64,000 nt of DNA from Polyangium sp. 6x1 (lineage in GTDB: Bacteria; Myxococcota_A; Polyangia; Polyangiales; Polyangiaceae), in assembly GCF_029946515.1 (NCBI RefSeq), contig NZ_JARZHH010000015.1, positions 62,001 through 126,000 of the forward strand, given 5' to 3'. The notes below the pieces were generated by a model. The model was not told where the DNA came from. It ran no database searches and worked only from the letters and a program-made list of their open reading frames with translations. The translations under genes and the position numbers were made by a program. Positions 9,345 through 17,506 of the stretch are shown here, piece by piece (the stretch's first letter is position 1; every line of letters starts with the position of its first letter).

Positions 9345-11756
9345 ATGATGGCCGAACGGTTCACCTTGCCCGTCCTACCGCTGCGCGACACCGTCTTGTT
9401 TCCCGGTCTCGCGACGCCGATCACCGCAGGAAGGCTGAAGACCCTGCGAGCGGTCGAGATAGCGCTCCGCGCCGACGGGGAGGACAAGCGCGTCTTCGCC
9501 GTCGCCCAGCGTGACACCTCGGAGGAGCCGACGGAGAGCAGTCTGTTCGCGGTCGGCGTGATCGGGCGGATCGCCCAGGTTCAACGGCTGGGGACGGGGC
9601 TCTCGCTCGTCCTGCAGTGCGAGCGCCGCGCCACGGCGCTGCGATACGTCACCGAGGACGGGATTTTGCGCGCGGCTTGTGTGGAGCTCGCGGATCTGCC
9701 TCGGCGGCCCGGCGAGGAGGCGGTCGTGCTCGCGCTCGCCCGCGAGGTGCGCGAGCGAGCGATCGAGTATGGCAAGCGCCGCGGCGCGCCGAAAGAGGCG
9801 CTCGAGCAGTTCCTCGGCGGCGTCGAGGATCCGAGCGCGCTCGCGAACCACGTCGGGTTTTACCTCGACCTCCCGGTGGCCGAGAAACAGGGGCTCCTGG
9901 AGACGCTGCGGACCGTGGAGCGGCTGCGCGCGCTCACCGTGCATTTGCACAGGCAGATCGGTATCGCCGAGACGCAGGAGAAGATCCGGACGACGGTGCA
10001 GGAAGAGCTCGGCGAGCGGCAGCGCGAGCTCTACCTGCGCGAGCAATTGAAGGCGATCCAGAAAGAGCTCGGCGAGGAGGACGAGGCGGGCATCGCGGAT
10101 CGGCTGGAGAAGAAGATCGACGCGGCGGAGCTGCCGATCGAGGTGCGCGAAGAGGTGCGCCGCGAGCTCGGGCGGCTGCGCCGGATGAGCCGCGAGACCT
10201 CGCCCGAGGCGCAGGTCGTGACGAGCTGGCTCGAATGGGTCGGTGATCTGCCGTGGAACCGGCGGACGGACGACCACGTCGACCTCGAAATGGCGCGGCG
10301 GATCCTCGACGAGGACCATTACGGCCTCGGCGACGTGAAGGACCGGGTGCTCGAGCTGCTCAGCGTGATCAAATTGCGCCTGAAGGGGAACATCTCGGCG
10401 CCCGAGCGGGCGCAGCGGGCCGCGCGGGGGCCGATTTTGCTCTTCCTCGGGCCGCCCGGCACGGGAAAGACGAGCATCGCGGAGAGCATCGCGCGGGCGA
10501 TGGGGCGCAAATACATCCGCGTCTCACTCGGCGGCGCGCGCGACGAGGCCGACATCCGCGGGCACCGGCGCACGTACGTCGGCGCGATGCCCGGCCGCAT
10601 CCTGCAGGGCATGCGGCGCGTGGGCTCGAAGAACCCCGTCTTCACGCTGGACGAGATCGACAAGCTCGGCGTGTCGTACCAGGGCGATCCGGCGGCGGCG
10701 CTCCTCGAGGTGCTCGATCCGGCGCAAAACGTGACGTTCGTCGACCATTACCTCGGTTTGCCGTTCGATCTCTCGGAGGTCCTCTTCGTGTGCACGGCGA
10801 ACCTGCGCGAGGGCATCCCCGCGCCGCTGCTCGATCGCATGGAGACGATCACGTTTCCTGGATACACGGAGATCGAGAAGCTGGAGATCGCCCGGCGATA
10901 TCTCCTGCCGCGGCAGCAGCGCGAATGCGCGCTCGAAGAGGAGCAACTCGTCGTGTCGGACGCGGCGCTGCTCGACATCATCACGAGCTACACGCACGAG
11001 GCAGGCGTGCGGCAGCTCGAGCGGGCCATCGGCTCGCTGGCGCGGAAGGCGGCCCATCGCATCGCGACGGGCGCGGCCCAGTGGGTGCGGGTCGAGACGG
11101 TGGCGGATGTCCGGGTGCTCCTCCGGCGTCCGCGAATGCGGCCCACGACCGCGCTCGATCGAGACGAGCTCGGCGTCGCCACGGGCATGTATTACACGCA
11201 GGAGGGAGGCGACATCATGCACGTCGAGGCGAGCATCGTGCCGGGCAAGGGCGAGCTCGTGCTGACGGGGCAGCTCGGCGACGTCATGAAAGAGAGCGGG
11301 CGCGCGGCGCTGACGTACGCGCGCGAGCACGGCGCGGCGCTCGGCGTGCCGCGGGAGCGGCTGGAAGGGCGGGACATCCACGTCCACGTGCCCGCCGGCG
11401 CGATTCCGAAGGACGGGCCGAGCGCGGGCGTGACGATGGCGACGGCGATCGTCTCGGCGCTCTCGGGCAAACGGGTCCGGCGGGACGTCGCGATGACCGG
11501 GGAAATCACGCTGCGCGGGCGGGTCTTGCCGATCGGCGGCGTGAAGGAAAAGGTGCTCGGCGCGCACCGGGCGGGCATTCCGGAGATCATCCTGCCGCGG
11601 GACAATGAGGCCGAGCTCGAGGACCTCCCCGAAGAGGTGCTGCGGTCGCTGCATTTCCACTTCGTCGAGACGCTCGACGAGGTGCTCGCGATTGCGATTC
11701 GCTCGGCGCCCGCGGCGGCCTGGCCGGTGGAGGTGGAGACGCCGCGGGCGGCGTGA
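9345..11756 (+). CDS. lon: ATP-dependent Lon protease (LonA)
   Basis: 803 residues, close to the usual LonA length. Domains in order: N-terminal substrate-recognition domain (about 1-210, FTLPVLPLRDTVLFPG), coiled region, AAA+ module with Walker A GPPGTGKTS (about 369-377) and Walker B VFTLDEIDK, sensor/arginine region, and the S16 protease domain with catalytic Ser693 in PKDGPSAG and Lys734 in GGVKEK. All active residues are present. It degrades misfolded and regulatory proteins in the cytoplasm; in myxobacteria Lon paralogues also act in development. ATG 9345 or 9348 follows a GGGGGAA ribosome site. The stop is immediately followed by the stop of the convergent pilin gene. Confidence 0.97.
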   Translation: MMAERFTLPVLPLRDTVLFPGLATPITAGRLKTLRAVEIALRADGEDKRVFAVAQRDTSEEPTESSLFAVGVIGRIAQVQRLGTGLSLVLQCERRATALRYVTEDGILRAACVELADLPRRPGEEAVVLALAREVRERAIEYGKRRGAPKEALEQFLGGVEDPSALANHVGFYLDLPVAEKQGLLETLRTVERLRALTVHLHRQIGIAETQEKIRTTVQEELGERQRELYLREQLKAIQKELGEEDEAGIADRLEKKIDAAELPIEVREEVRRELGRLRRMSRETSPEAQVVTSWLEWVGDLPWNRRTDDHVDLEMARRILDEDHYGLGDVKDRVLELLSVIKLRLKGNISAPERAQRAARGPILLFLGPPGTGKTSIAESIARAMGRKYIRVSLGGARDEADIRGHRRTYVGAMPGRILQGMRRVGSKNPVFTLDEIDKLGVSYQGDPAAALLEVLDPAQNVTFVDHYLGLPFDLSEVLFVCTANLREGIPAPLLDRMETITFPGYTEIEKLEIARRYLLPRQQRECALEEEQLVVSDAALLDIITSYTHEAGVRQLERAIGSLARKAAHRIATGAAQWVRVETVADVRVLLRRPRMRPTTALDRDELGVATGMYYTQEGGDIMHVEASIVPGKGELVLTGQLGDVMKESGRAALTYAREHGAALGVPRERLEGRDIHVHVPAGAIPKDGPSAGVTMATAIVSALSGKRVRRDVAMTGEITLRGRVLPIGGVKEKVLGAHRAGIPEIILPRDNEAELEDLPEEVLRSLHFHFVETLDEVLAIAIRSAPAAAWPVEVETPRAA

Positions 11757-12359
11757 TCACTCGTGCTCGTTCGACACGAAGACCTGCGTGGAGAACCGGA
11801 GCTGGCCCGTGGCGGCGTCGCGCGTGCCGGCGAGGGTCAACGTGCTGACGGACATGTCGCCGTCGAGGTCGCCCACGGCGGCGACCTCGATGCCCGACGC
11901 GCCGGGGTCGGGCCCGCCGAGCGGCGGGCCGAGGTACGCCTGACCCACGGAATATCGGTACTGGTAATACGTGGGGTCATCGAGGGTGAAGCGGACGCAG
12001 CGCCAGCAACACTGGTCGAAGTCCTTGCCGTTCGCGTTGTCGGGCTGGTATTTCCGGGCCGCGGGGACGCTCGCTGGCGTGACGCAGAGCATGGTGCCGC
12101 CGCATTCGGGGCACCAGGTCGTGTTGCTCGACGCCGATTGCTCGCCGAGGGTGAGGATCTCGCTTTTCACGGCGCGCTCGGTGAGCATCCCAATGCCGCG
12201 GGCAATGCCCCCGAGGGTCTGCTTCGCTTCGCCGATCCTCGCCGCGGCGAGATACCGCTGCACGCCGAACATGGCGAGCGCCGCGAGGACGCCAATGATG
12301 GCGACCACGACCATCAGCTCGACCAAGGTGAAGCCTCGATCCACCCTCCGCCGCTTCAT
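11757..12359 (-). CDS. Type IV pilin-like / type II pseudopilin protein with two CxxC pairs
   Basis: 200 residues. The prepilin signal is textbook: a short basic leader MKRRRVDRG cut before FTLVELMVVVAIIGVLA, with Glu at mature position 5, then a long amphipathic helix. The globular part carries WCPECGG and CCWRC, an arrangement that could bind zinc or form disulphides, and ends in beta-rich sequence. It needs a prepilin peptidase encoded elsewhere; no assembly genes are adjacent, so it is an orphan minor pilin or pseudopilin. AGGGGA lies about 9 nt upstream of the ATG. Its stop codon directly abuts the lon stop. Confidence 0.85.
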   Translation of the reverse strand: MKRRRVDRGFTLVELMVVVAIIGVLAALAMFGVQRYLAAARIGEAKQTLGGIARGIGMLTERAVKSEILTLGEQSASSNTTWCPECGGTMLCVTPASVPAARKYQPDNANGKDFDQCCWRCVRFTLDDPTYYQYRYSVGQAYLGPPLGGPDPGASGIEVAAVGDLDGDMSVSTLTLAGTRDAATGQLRFSTQVFVSNEHE

Positions 12360-12549
12360 GATCTTCGTTCCCCTGGGGAACGCGCGTAAAGCACGTTACG
12401 TGCCACCCGAGCATCGTCCTGGCTCCAGGGCCTCCATGCAAGAAAGCCGCGTGGATCCGGCCGGCGCGCGCTGCGACGCGTCATCGCCTCGGTGACGAAA
12501 ATCGTCACTCCATGTCCGCGGGGGTGACCATTTCCGTCAGGAGGAGAGC

Positions 12550-13413
12550 TCATTTCGGATCGGTCGCGAGGCACTCACCCTCGCCGCGGAAATGCCCCAC
12601 GGTGCGGGACAGGTCCGTGACGAACGCGCCGAGGTCGTTCACGTCGCCCGCCGCGCCCGTGCCATAGGCTCCATCAGCGGGATCGATGTCCACGAGCTTT
12701 TTGGCGGCGAGCTCGGCGAGCGTGACCTCGCCGTCGTCGTTCGTGTCGGCCGAGGCGAGGGCATTGAAGCGGAGTTTTGCGTTTGGCGATTGCAGGTCGT
12801 CGTAGAACAGGTGATCGCCGTGGATCGTGAGCTCGACGTTGTCGACGCCGCCGTTCGTGACGAGGACCCCGGGCGTCTCGCGGCCGTCCTTCTCGCCCTT
12901 GCATTCGGTGTACGCCGTGGGCACGCCGAAGCCCCACCGGAACGTCTTTTTCGTGGCGCCCTGCGTGGCCTCGCCCTCCGCCCAGACGGCGTATTTGCCT
13001 TGCTTCATCACGTCGAGATCGGCCGCGGTCGCGCCGTCACCGAGCTCGGTGTCGTCCGCCGCGGGCCGAACCTCGAAGCTCACCTTCGTCCACGGCTTGG
13101 CGTCGAGGTCCTCGAACGTGACGAGCGGCTTGACCCCCTGGGCGACGTGATTCACGAGTTTTGTGGTCTTCATTTCGGCGCCGATGGCGCCGGTGTCGTC
13201 GGCGATCCGTACGCCGCCGAGCACCACGAGGAACTTCGAGAATTGGATGCTCCAGCCGTCCTCGAAGGCGGACGCCGGGATCTCCTCCTCGATGTACCCC
13301 TCGCCCCAGGTCGTGATCGCCACGTCCCCGGTGCCGGCGGGTTCTTCGACGCCGCAGCCCGCGAGAAGGGCAGCGGAAAGGCAAAGGTGCGTCATTCCAA
13401 ACAGTGTTTTCAT
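12550..13413 (-). CDS. Lipoprotein, third gene of the TonB-receptor operon
   Basis: 287 residues. The signal peptide has a clear lipobox (LLAGC) and the start has a strong ribosome site (GAGGAG about 7 nt upstream). The mature part is acidic, with a predicted beta-rich body and an EF-hand-like loop DTNDDGEVTLAEL near residue 235 that could bind calcium. The gene starts 11 nt after the stop of the preceding lipoprotein gene, so it belongs to the three-gene operon with the TonB-dependent receptor. No family recognised. A surface or periplasmic accessory role for the same substrate is inferred from operon position only. Confidence 0.75.
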   Translation of the reverse strand: MKTLFGMTHLCLSAALLAGCGVEEPAGTGDVAITTWGEGYIEEEIPASAFEDGWSIQFSKFLVVLGGVRIADDTGAIGAEMKTTKLVNHVAQGVKPLVTFEDLDAKPWTKVSFEVRPAADDTELGDGATAADLDVMKQGKYAVWAEGEATQGATKKTFRWGFGVPTAYTECKGEKDGRETPGVLVTNGGVDNVELTIHGDHLFYDDLQSPNAKLRFNALASADTNDDGEVTLAELAAKKLVDIDPADGAYGTGAAGDVNDLGAFVTDLSRTVGHFRGEGECLATDPK

Positions 13414-13424
13414 GCGTTTTCTCC

Positions 13425-14270
13425 TCAAGGTGTCGAATACGTGAAGGTCACGGCGGACCCCTTCTTGAAGCCGCGCGTGATCGCGCGGAAGGCCACGCCG
13501 TCCCGGGGGAGGACCACGGGCGAACCGTCGACGCTCTCCGGCACCGCGTCGAATTCGGCCTGATCGAGCCATACGCTGGGCGCGACGTGAATCGTGATCG
13601 TGCCGTCGTCCTGCACGTCGGGCTCGCCCTCGAAGGCGCACCCTTCGAGGCGCGGCTCACCATAGGAGTCGAGGACGTCGGCGGCGTCGGCCTCGACGCG
13701 AAAGATTCGCTTCATCGTGTCCTTTTGCGCCTCGCCTTCGAGCACGACGACGTGCCCGGTGAGCGTGTCCTTCGCGTCGCCCGTGGGCGCGGGCTCGTAC
13801 GAAAAGCGCGCGGAGCGATACAGGCCCGAGACGCCGTCGCCGGGCGGGAGATCCGCGGGGCCTTGTGCGAGGTCGACCGAGGACGAGACGAGCACCTGGC
13901 CCATCGCGTCGCCGGCCTGGTAATGGCCGGGGTGCGCGTGGGCCAGCCCGAGGCCGAGGAATCGCGCGAGGGGGTCGCGCGGGCGCGGCGGCGTGACGGA
14001 CGCCGAGAAGATCGGCGCGCCGTTGAAGTAATAGAGGGGGCCGACGGAGACGGCGGCGAGCGAGAGGCGGATCGACCAGCCGTAGGCATTGACGAACGGC
14101 GCGTCGATCCCGTCGTCGGCGACGATCCGCGTCTGCAAGGCGACGCGCTTGCCGCTCGTGGTCTCGGCAGGACCGCAGGCAGAGGCGAGGGCGCCGGCGG
14201 CGAGAGAGAGGCCGACCAGGAAAAACCCGGCGGCGGAGGAGAGGCCCAGACGAACCATAGAACGTTTCAT
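13425..14270 (-). CDS. Lipoprotein, second gene of the TonB-receptor operon
   Basis: 281 residues with a signal ending in lipobox LASAC and a GAGGA ribosome site. The body has no domain I recognise. It contains a His-rich segment LAHAHPGHYQAGD (about residues 98-110) that could bind a metal. Spacing to the receptor upstream is 13 nt and to the next lipoprotein 11 nt, so the three are almost surely one transcript. The His cluster, together with the His/Pro linker of the receptor, hints at metal or metal-complex uptake; that is inference. Confidence 0.75.
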   Translation of the reverse strand: MKRSMVRLGLSSAAGFFLVGLSLAAGALASACGPAETTSGKRVALQTRIVADDGIDAPFVNAYGWSIRLSLAAVSVGPLYYFNGAPIFSASVTPPRPRDPLARFLGLGLAHAHPGHYQAGDAMGQVLVSSSVDLAQGPADLPPGDGVSGLYRSARFSYEPAPTGDAKDTLTGHVVVLEGEAQKDTMKRIFRVEADAADVLDSYGEPRLEGCAFEGEPDVQDDGTITIHVAPSVWLDQAEFDAVPESVDGSPVVLPRDGVAFRAITRGFKKGSAVTFTYSTP

Positions 14271-14283
14271 GTGTTCCTCGCTT

Positions 14284-16701
14284 CTAGAGGTGGAGGGACA
14301 AGGTGCCCATCAAGGTGCGCGGCGCGCCCACCGTCACGTGGTCGAGCGGTACGAGCGAGGAGGCCGCGCCGCGCGTGAAGCTCGATGCATAGGTGAACTG
14401 GCCGTCGTACCATTTCGCGTCGAGCAGGTTGTAGACGTCGAGCTCGATCTCGACCTCGCGTAGCCTCACGCCGAGCGTGGCGTCGGCGAGGAAGATGTCC
14501 CGGCCAAACTCCGCGAAGCGCACGGGCCGGAGGCCCAGGTAGGCGAGGCCCACGCCGACCTTGCCCACGAGATCCCGATTGAAGAGGCGGGCGAGGCGGG
14601 GCGTGAGCGCGACGTCGGCGCGCGCGACGAGCTGGGGCGTGTAGGGGACGAGCGATCCGATGGACGCCTCGGGGCCCGCTTCGGTGAACGTGGCGCGGGT
14701 ATACGTGACGCTGCCGCTCTCGACGATCCACGCGCGCGGGCGGAGAACGAAATCGAGCGAGAAGCCGGTGCGTTGCGTCGCGGAGACGCGCTCATAGGCG
14801 GTGGCCTTTTCGTCGAAGACAAGGTCGTCGGAGAGGCGGGTGTGGAAGACGGCGAGGTTTGCCCGCGTGCGCTCGCCGTCGGCATAGCGGAGGCCCGCCT
14901 CGAAGGAGCGCACGGTGGTGAAGGGCGTGCGTTCGCCGTCGCCGAGCGTCCGGGCCTGCGGGGAGCGAAAGCCGTCGCCATAACTCGCGACCGCGTGGAG
15001 GCCGGGGAGCAACGTGACGTCGACCGTGGCCTTTCCTCCCACGCGCGCGCCCATGGCCCCGCGTGCCGCGCCCGCGCCCTCGCCCGCGGCGAGATCCGTG
15101 ACGCCATAAAAGAGCCCATCCACGCGCACGCCGCCGCGAAGGACGACGCGGCGGAGCGGCCGGAGGGAGGCGTCGATATAGCCGGCGACGTCGGCGGCGC
15201 GGACGCGGGCGTCGACGAGGGTTTCCGTCACGCGATCGGTGACGACAGAGAGCCGGCGCTGCGATTGCTCGATCGCGTCGCCGCGGGCCTGGACGCCGAT
15301 TTCGAGCGAGTCTTCCGGGGAGAAGATCCGCGTCTTGCGGTGGTAATGGGTGGACAGGCCGAACGTCGTCGCGTCGTTGATCTGCTGCTGCGAGTCGCCG
15401 TCGATCGGATCGACGAGGAACCCCGTGTAATTCGCGCGGAGCCGGAGGCCACGCAGGACGAAGTAGGGCGTGAAGGAGAAGCGCGCCTTGCCGTCTTCGT
15501 CGTCGTGGTCGAGGGAGAGGACGACCTGGATGCGGGTCGAATCGCCGCCCTGGCGCGCGTCGTAGGTCGCGAATCGATCGACCTTGCCACGCTCGACGTC
15601 GTCCCGGCGGAGGACGCCCGCCGAGGAGAATCGCGCCGCGTAGGCCGAGGCCATGACGCGGGCCGAGAGGTTCGCGCCGAGGGGAATCACGTGCTGGGCG
15701 ATCGCCGAGGCGCGGCGCGCGGCGCGCGAGGGGCCGAATCCGTCGGTGCTCTGCGCCTCGAAGGCCCCGAACGTCGCTTCGGTCGTGCCCGCGGGTCGAT
15801 ACGCGAGGAAGAGGCGTCGCTCGCCGTAGGTGCCAAGGCCGAGGGACGAGGAAAAACCCGTCTCGGCGAGGCCGAGATCCATTTCGATGGTCCCTGCGAC
15901 GGCGAAATCACCTTGCCTCGGGTCGTAAGGCCCGGCCTTCGCGCGGACGTTCTTCACGACCTCGGGCATCACGAAATGCAGGTCGGCATATCCCTGCCCG
16001 TGGATGTTCGAAACCTCGTTCACGGGCGCGCCCGCGATGCGGAGCTCGATATCCTGGCCGTGCGCCGCGTCGAAGCCGCGCAGGAAAATCTGATGCGCCT
16101 TGCCCTGGCCGCCGTGTTGCGTGGTGAAGACGCCCGGCACGACGCGCAGGAGATCACTCGCCGTGCGGTGCGGGGCCGCTGCGAGGACGTCGCGCTTCTG
16201 CACGATCTCGGAGGCGCTGCGCGGCGGCGGCTCGCCGCGGACGGTCACGGCCATCGGTCGCGGCGGCGGGGGCGTCGGCGGATGGGGATGCGAATGTGGG
16301 GGCGGATCCAGGAGGCCAGGCGCTGGTTTGTCCGCTGGTTTGTCCGGTGGCACCTTCGTCACGCCCTCGAATCGGGCGATCATGCGGATCCGCGCCTTCA
16401 CGGCCGCGCCGCCCCGGCGCGCGGGCTCGAACGTCCACTGCGCGGCGGCGCGGATCGCCTCGGCGTCGAAGGCCGGCGAGACGCTCGCTTCGCCCTCGAT
16501 CGCCACGGCGCGGCCGTCGGGGCCGACCGTGATCAAAAGGGGGACGATGACGTCGTGCGCCTCGGCGCGGCCGTCGGGCCAGGCGGGCGCAGGCTGGCTT
16601 TTCGGCACGGGCGGCGTGACCTCGTCGTGCGCGCGCGCAGGCGAAACGACGAGCGATGCCAGAAGGAAGAAGGCCGAAGGGAAAAGGTGGCGCGGGCGCA
16701 A
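14284..16701 (-). CDS. TonB-dependent outer-membrane receptor with an N-terminal TonB C-terminal-like domain
   Basis: About 805 residues from a TTG start; no ATG lies between it and the open upstream frame, and the signal peptide RPRHLFPSAFFLLASLVV follows directly. After the signal (cut near PARA-HD) comes a domain resembling the TonB C-terminal fold (about 35-115, with AEAIRAAAQWTFEPARRGG). A His/Pro linker (HSHPHPPTPPPP) follows, then the plug (about 150-270: ASDLLRVVPGVFTTQHGGQGK, IFLRGFDAAHG) and a 22-strand-type barrel to the C-terminus. Receptors of this type import large or scarce ligands such as metal chelates or oligosaccharides using energy from TonB. Having the energy-transducer-like domain on the same chain is unusual. 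First gene of an operon with two lipoproteins. Confidence 0.85.
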   Translation of the reverse strand: MRPRHLFPSAFFLLASLVVSPARAHDEVTPPVPKSQPAPAWPDGRAEAHDVIVPLLITVGPDGRAVAIEGEASVSPAFDAEAIRAAAQWTFEPARRGGAAVKARIRMIARFEGVTKVPPDKPADKPAPGLLDPPPHSHPHPPTPPPPRPMAVTVRGEPPPRSASEIVQKRDVLAAAPHRTASDLLRVVPGVFTTQHGGQGKAHQIFLRGFDAAHGQDIELRIAGAPVNEVSNIHGQGYADLHFVMPEVVKNVRAKAGPYDPRQGDFAVAGTIEMDLGLAETGFSSSLGLGTYGERRLFLAYRPAGTTEATFGAFEAQSTDGFGPSRAARRASAIAQHVIPLGANLSARVMASAYAARFSSAGVLRRDDVERGKVDRFATYDARQGGDSTRIQVVLSLDHDDEDGKARFSFTPYFVLRGLRLRANYTGFLVDPIDGDSQQQINDATTFGLSTHYHRKTRIFSPEDSLEIGVQARGDAIEQSQRRLSVVTDRVTETLVDARVRAADVAGYIDASLRPLRRVVLRGGVRVDGLFYGVTDLAAGEGAGAARGAMGARVGGKATVDVTLLPGLHAVASYGDGFRSPQARTLGDGERTPFTTVRSFEAGLRYADGERTRANLAVFHTRLSDDLVFDEKATAYERVSATQRTGFSLDFVLRPRAWIVESGSVTYTRATFTEAGPEASIGSLVPYTPQLVARADVALTPRLARLFNRDLVGKVGVGLAYLGLRPVRFAEFGRDIFLADATLGVRLREVEIELDVYNLLDAKWYDGQFTYASSFTRGAASSLVPLDHVTVGAPRTLMGTLSLHL

Positions 16702-16726
16702 GCGAAGACCCCGTCCGGAGCCAGTA

Positions 16727-16748
16727 GCACGACCGTATAATGTCGTGC
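16727..16748. promoter_or_regulatory. 7-8-7 inverted repeat over the probable promoter of the TonB-receptor operon
   Basis: Perfect dyad GCACGAC (16727-16733) / GTCGTGC (16742-16748). The 8-nt AT-rich centre, CGTATAAT, reads TATAAT on the plus strand and ATTATACG on the minus strand. It sits 26 bp before the start of the TonB-dependent receptor gene, where a -10 element is expected, so a bound dimeric repressor would block transcription. The sequence does not match the Fur or Zur consensus I know, so the regulator is unknown. Confidence 0.5.
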
Positions 16749-16833
16749 CACCGATTTCGTGTCCTCGCGGGTACGCCCGACCCGGCGCGCCGGCTCCATG
16801 ACGCGGGACGGCAGACGCGTCTTGACCAAGCGC

Positions 16834-16851
16834 TTACCAACTGGTAGGTAA
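16834..16851. promoter_or_regulatory. Probable TetR-family operator
   Basis: TTACC (16834-16838) and GGTAA (16847-16851) frame an inner near-palindrome TACCA-AC-TGGTA (16835-16846), lying 11 bp before the ATG of the TetR-family gene. TACCNNYYGGTA-like dyads are typical sites of TetR-family fatty-acid regulators. The position predicts autoregulation and control of the whole downstream operon. Confidence 0.65.
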
Positions 16852-16862
16852 CTCCTGACCGC

Positions 16863-17501
16863 ATGGTTCTGGCCCGATCTCCCGACCCCGACGTGCCGCG
16901 CGCGATCGTCGCCGCGGCGACGCGCCTCTTCGCGACGCACGGCTTCGACGCGACCAGCGTGCAGGCCGTGGCGGACGAGGTCTCGCTGACGAAGCAGGCG
17001 GTGCTGCATCATTTCCCGTCGAAAGAGCATTTGCGCCAGGCGGTGCTCGGCGCGATCCTCGCGCACTGGAACGAGACGCTCCCGCGGCTGCTCCTCGCGG
17101 CGGCGGCGAGCGAGGATCGGTTCGAGGCGGTCTTCGGCGAGCTTTCGGCGTTCTTCGCCGCGGATCCGGATCGCGCGCGGGTCGTTTTGCGCGAGGCGCT
17201 CGATCGGCCCGCCGAGATGCGGAAGCTCTTGCGAGGGCCCGTGCGCCCGTGGCTCGACGCGGTCGCGGGGTACATTCGCTCCGGGCAGGCCGCGGGAAAA
17301 CACCACGCCGACGTCGATCCGGAGGCATACGTGGTGCAGGTGATGCTTTTCGTCATCTCCGCGGTCGCGACCGCGTCCGTGATGCAAGGGGCGCTCGACG
17401 AGGACGCGCGCGCCCGCAGCGACAAGGAGCTCGCACGGATCGCGCGCGCGAGCTTGTTTTCCCCCGCCCGGCCGCGCGGCGGGGCCCTGCCGAAAAGGTG
17501 A
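16863..17501 (+). CDS. TetR-family transcriptional regulator of the fatty-acid operon
   Basis: 212 residues. The N-terminal helix-turn-helix (about 14-58) reads AIVAAATRLFATHGFDATSVQAVADEVSLTKQAVLHHFPSKE with internal variation but all TetR hallmarks, including the HHFPSKE end. The C-terminal ligand domain has a hydrophobic helix pair (VVQVMLFVISAVATASVM). It starts a five-gene plus-strand run and is 5 nt from the acyl-CoA dehydrogenase gene, so it probably represses the operon and is released by an acyl-CoA. A near-palindromic site lies directly upstream. Confidence 0.9.
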   Translation: MVLARSPDPDVPRAIVAAATRLFATHGFDATSVQAVADEVSLTKQAVLHHFPSKEHLRQAVLGAILAHWNETLPRLLLAAAASEDRFEAVFGELSAFFAADPDRARVVLREALDRPAEMRKLLRGPVRPWLDAVAGYIRSGQAAGKHHADVDPEAYVVQVMLFVISAVATASVMQGALDEDARARSDKELARIARASLFSPARPRGGALPKR

Positions 17502-17506
17502 ATCCA

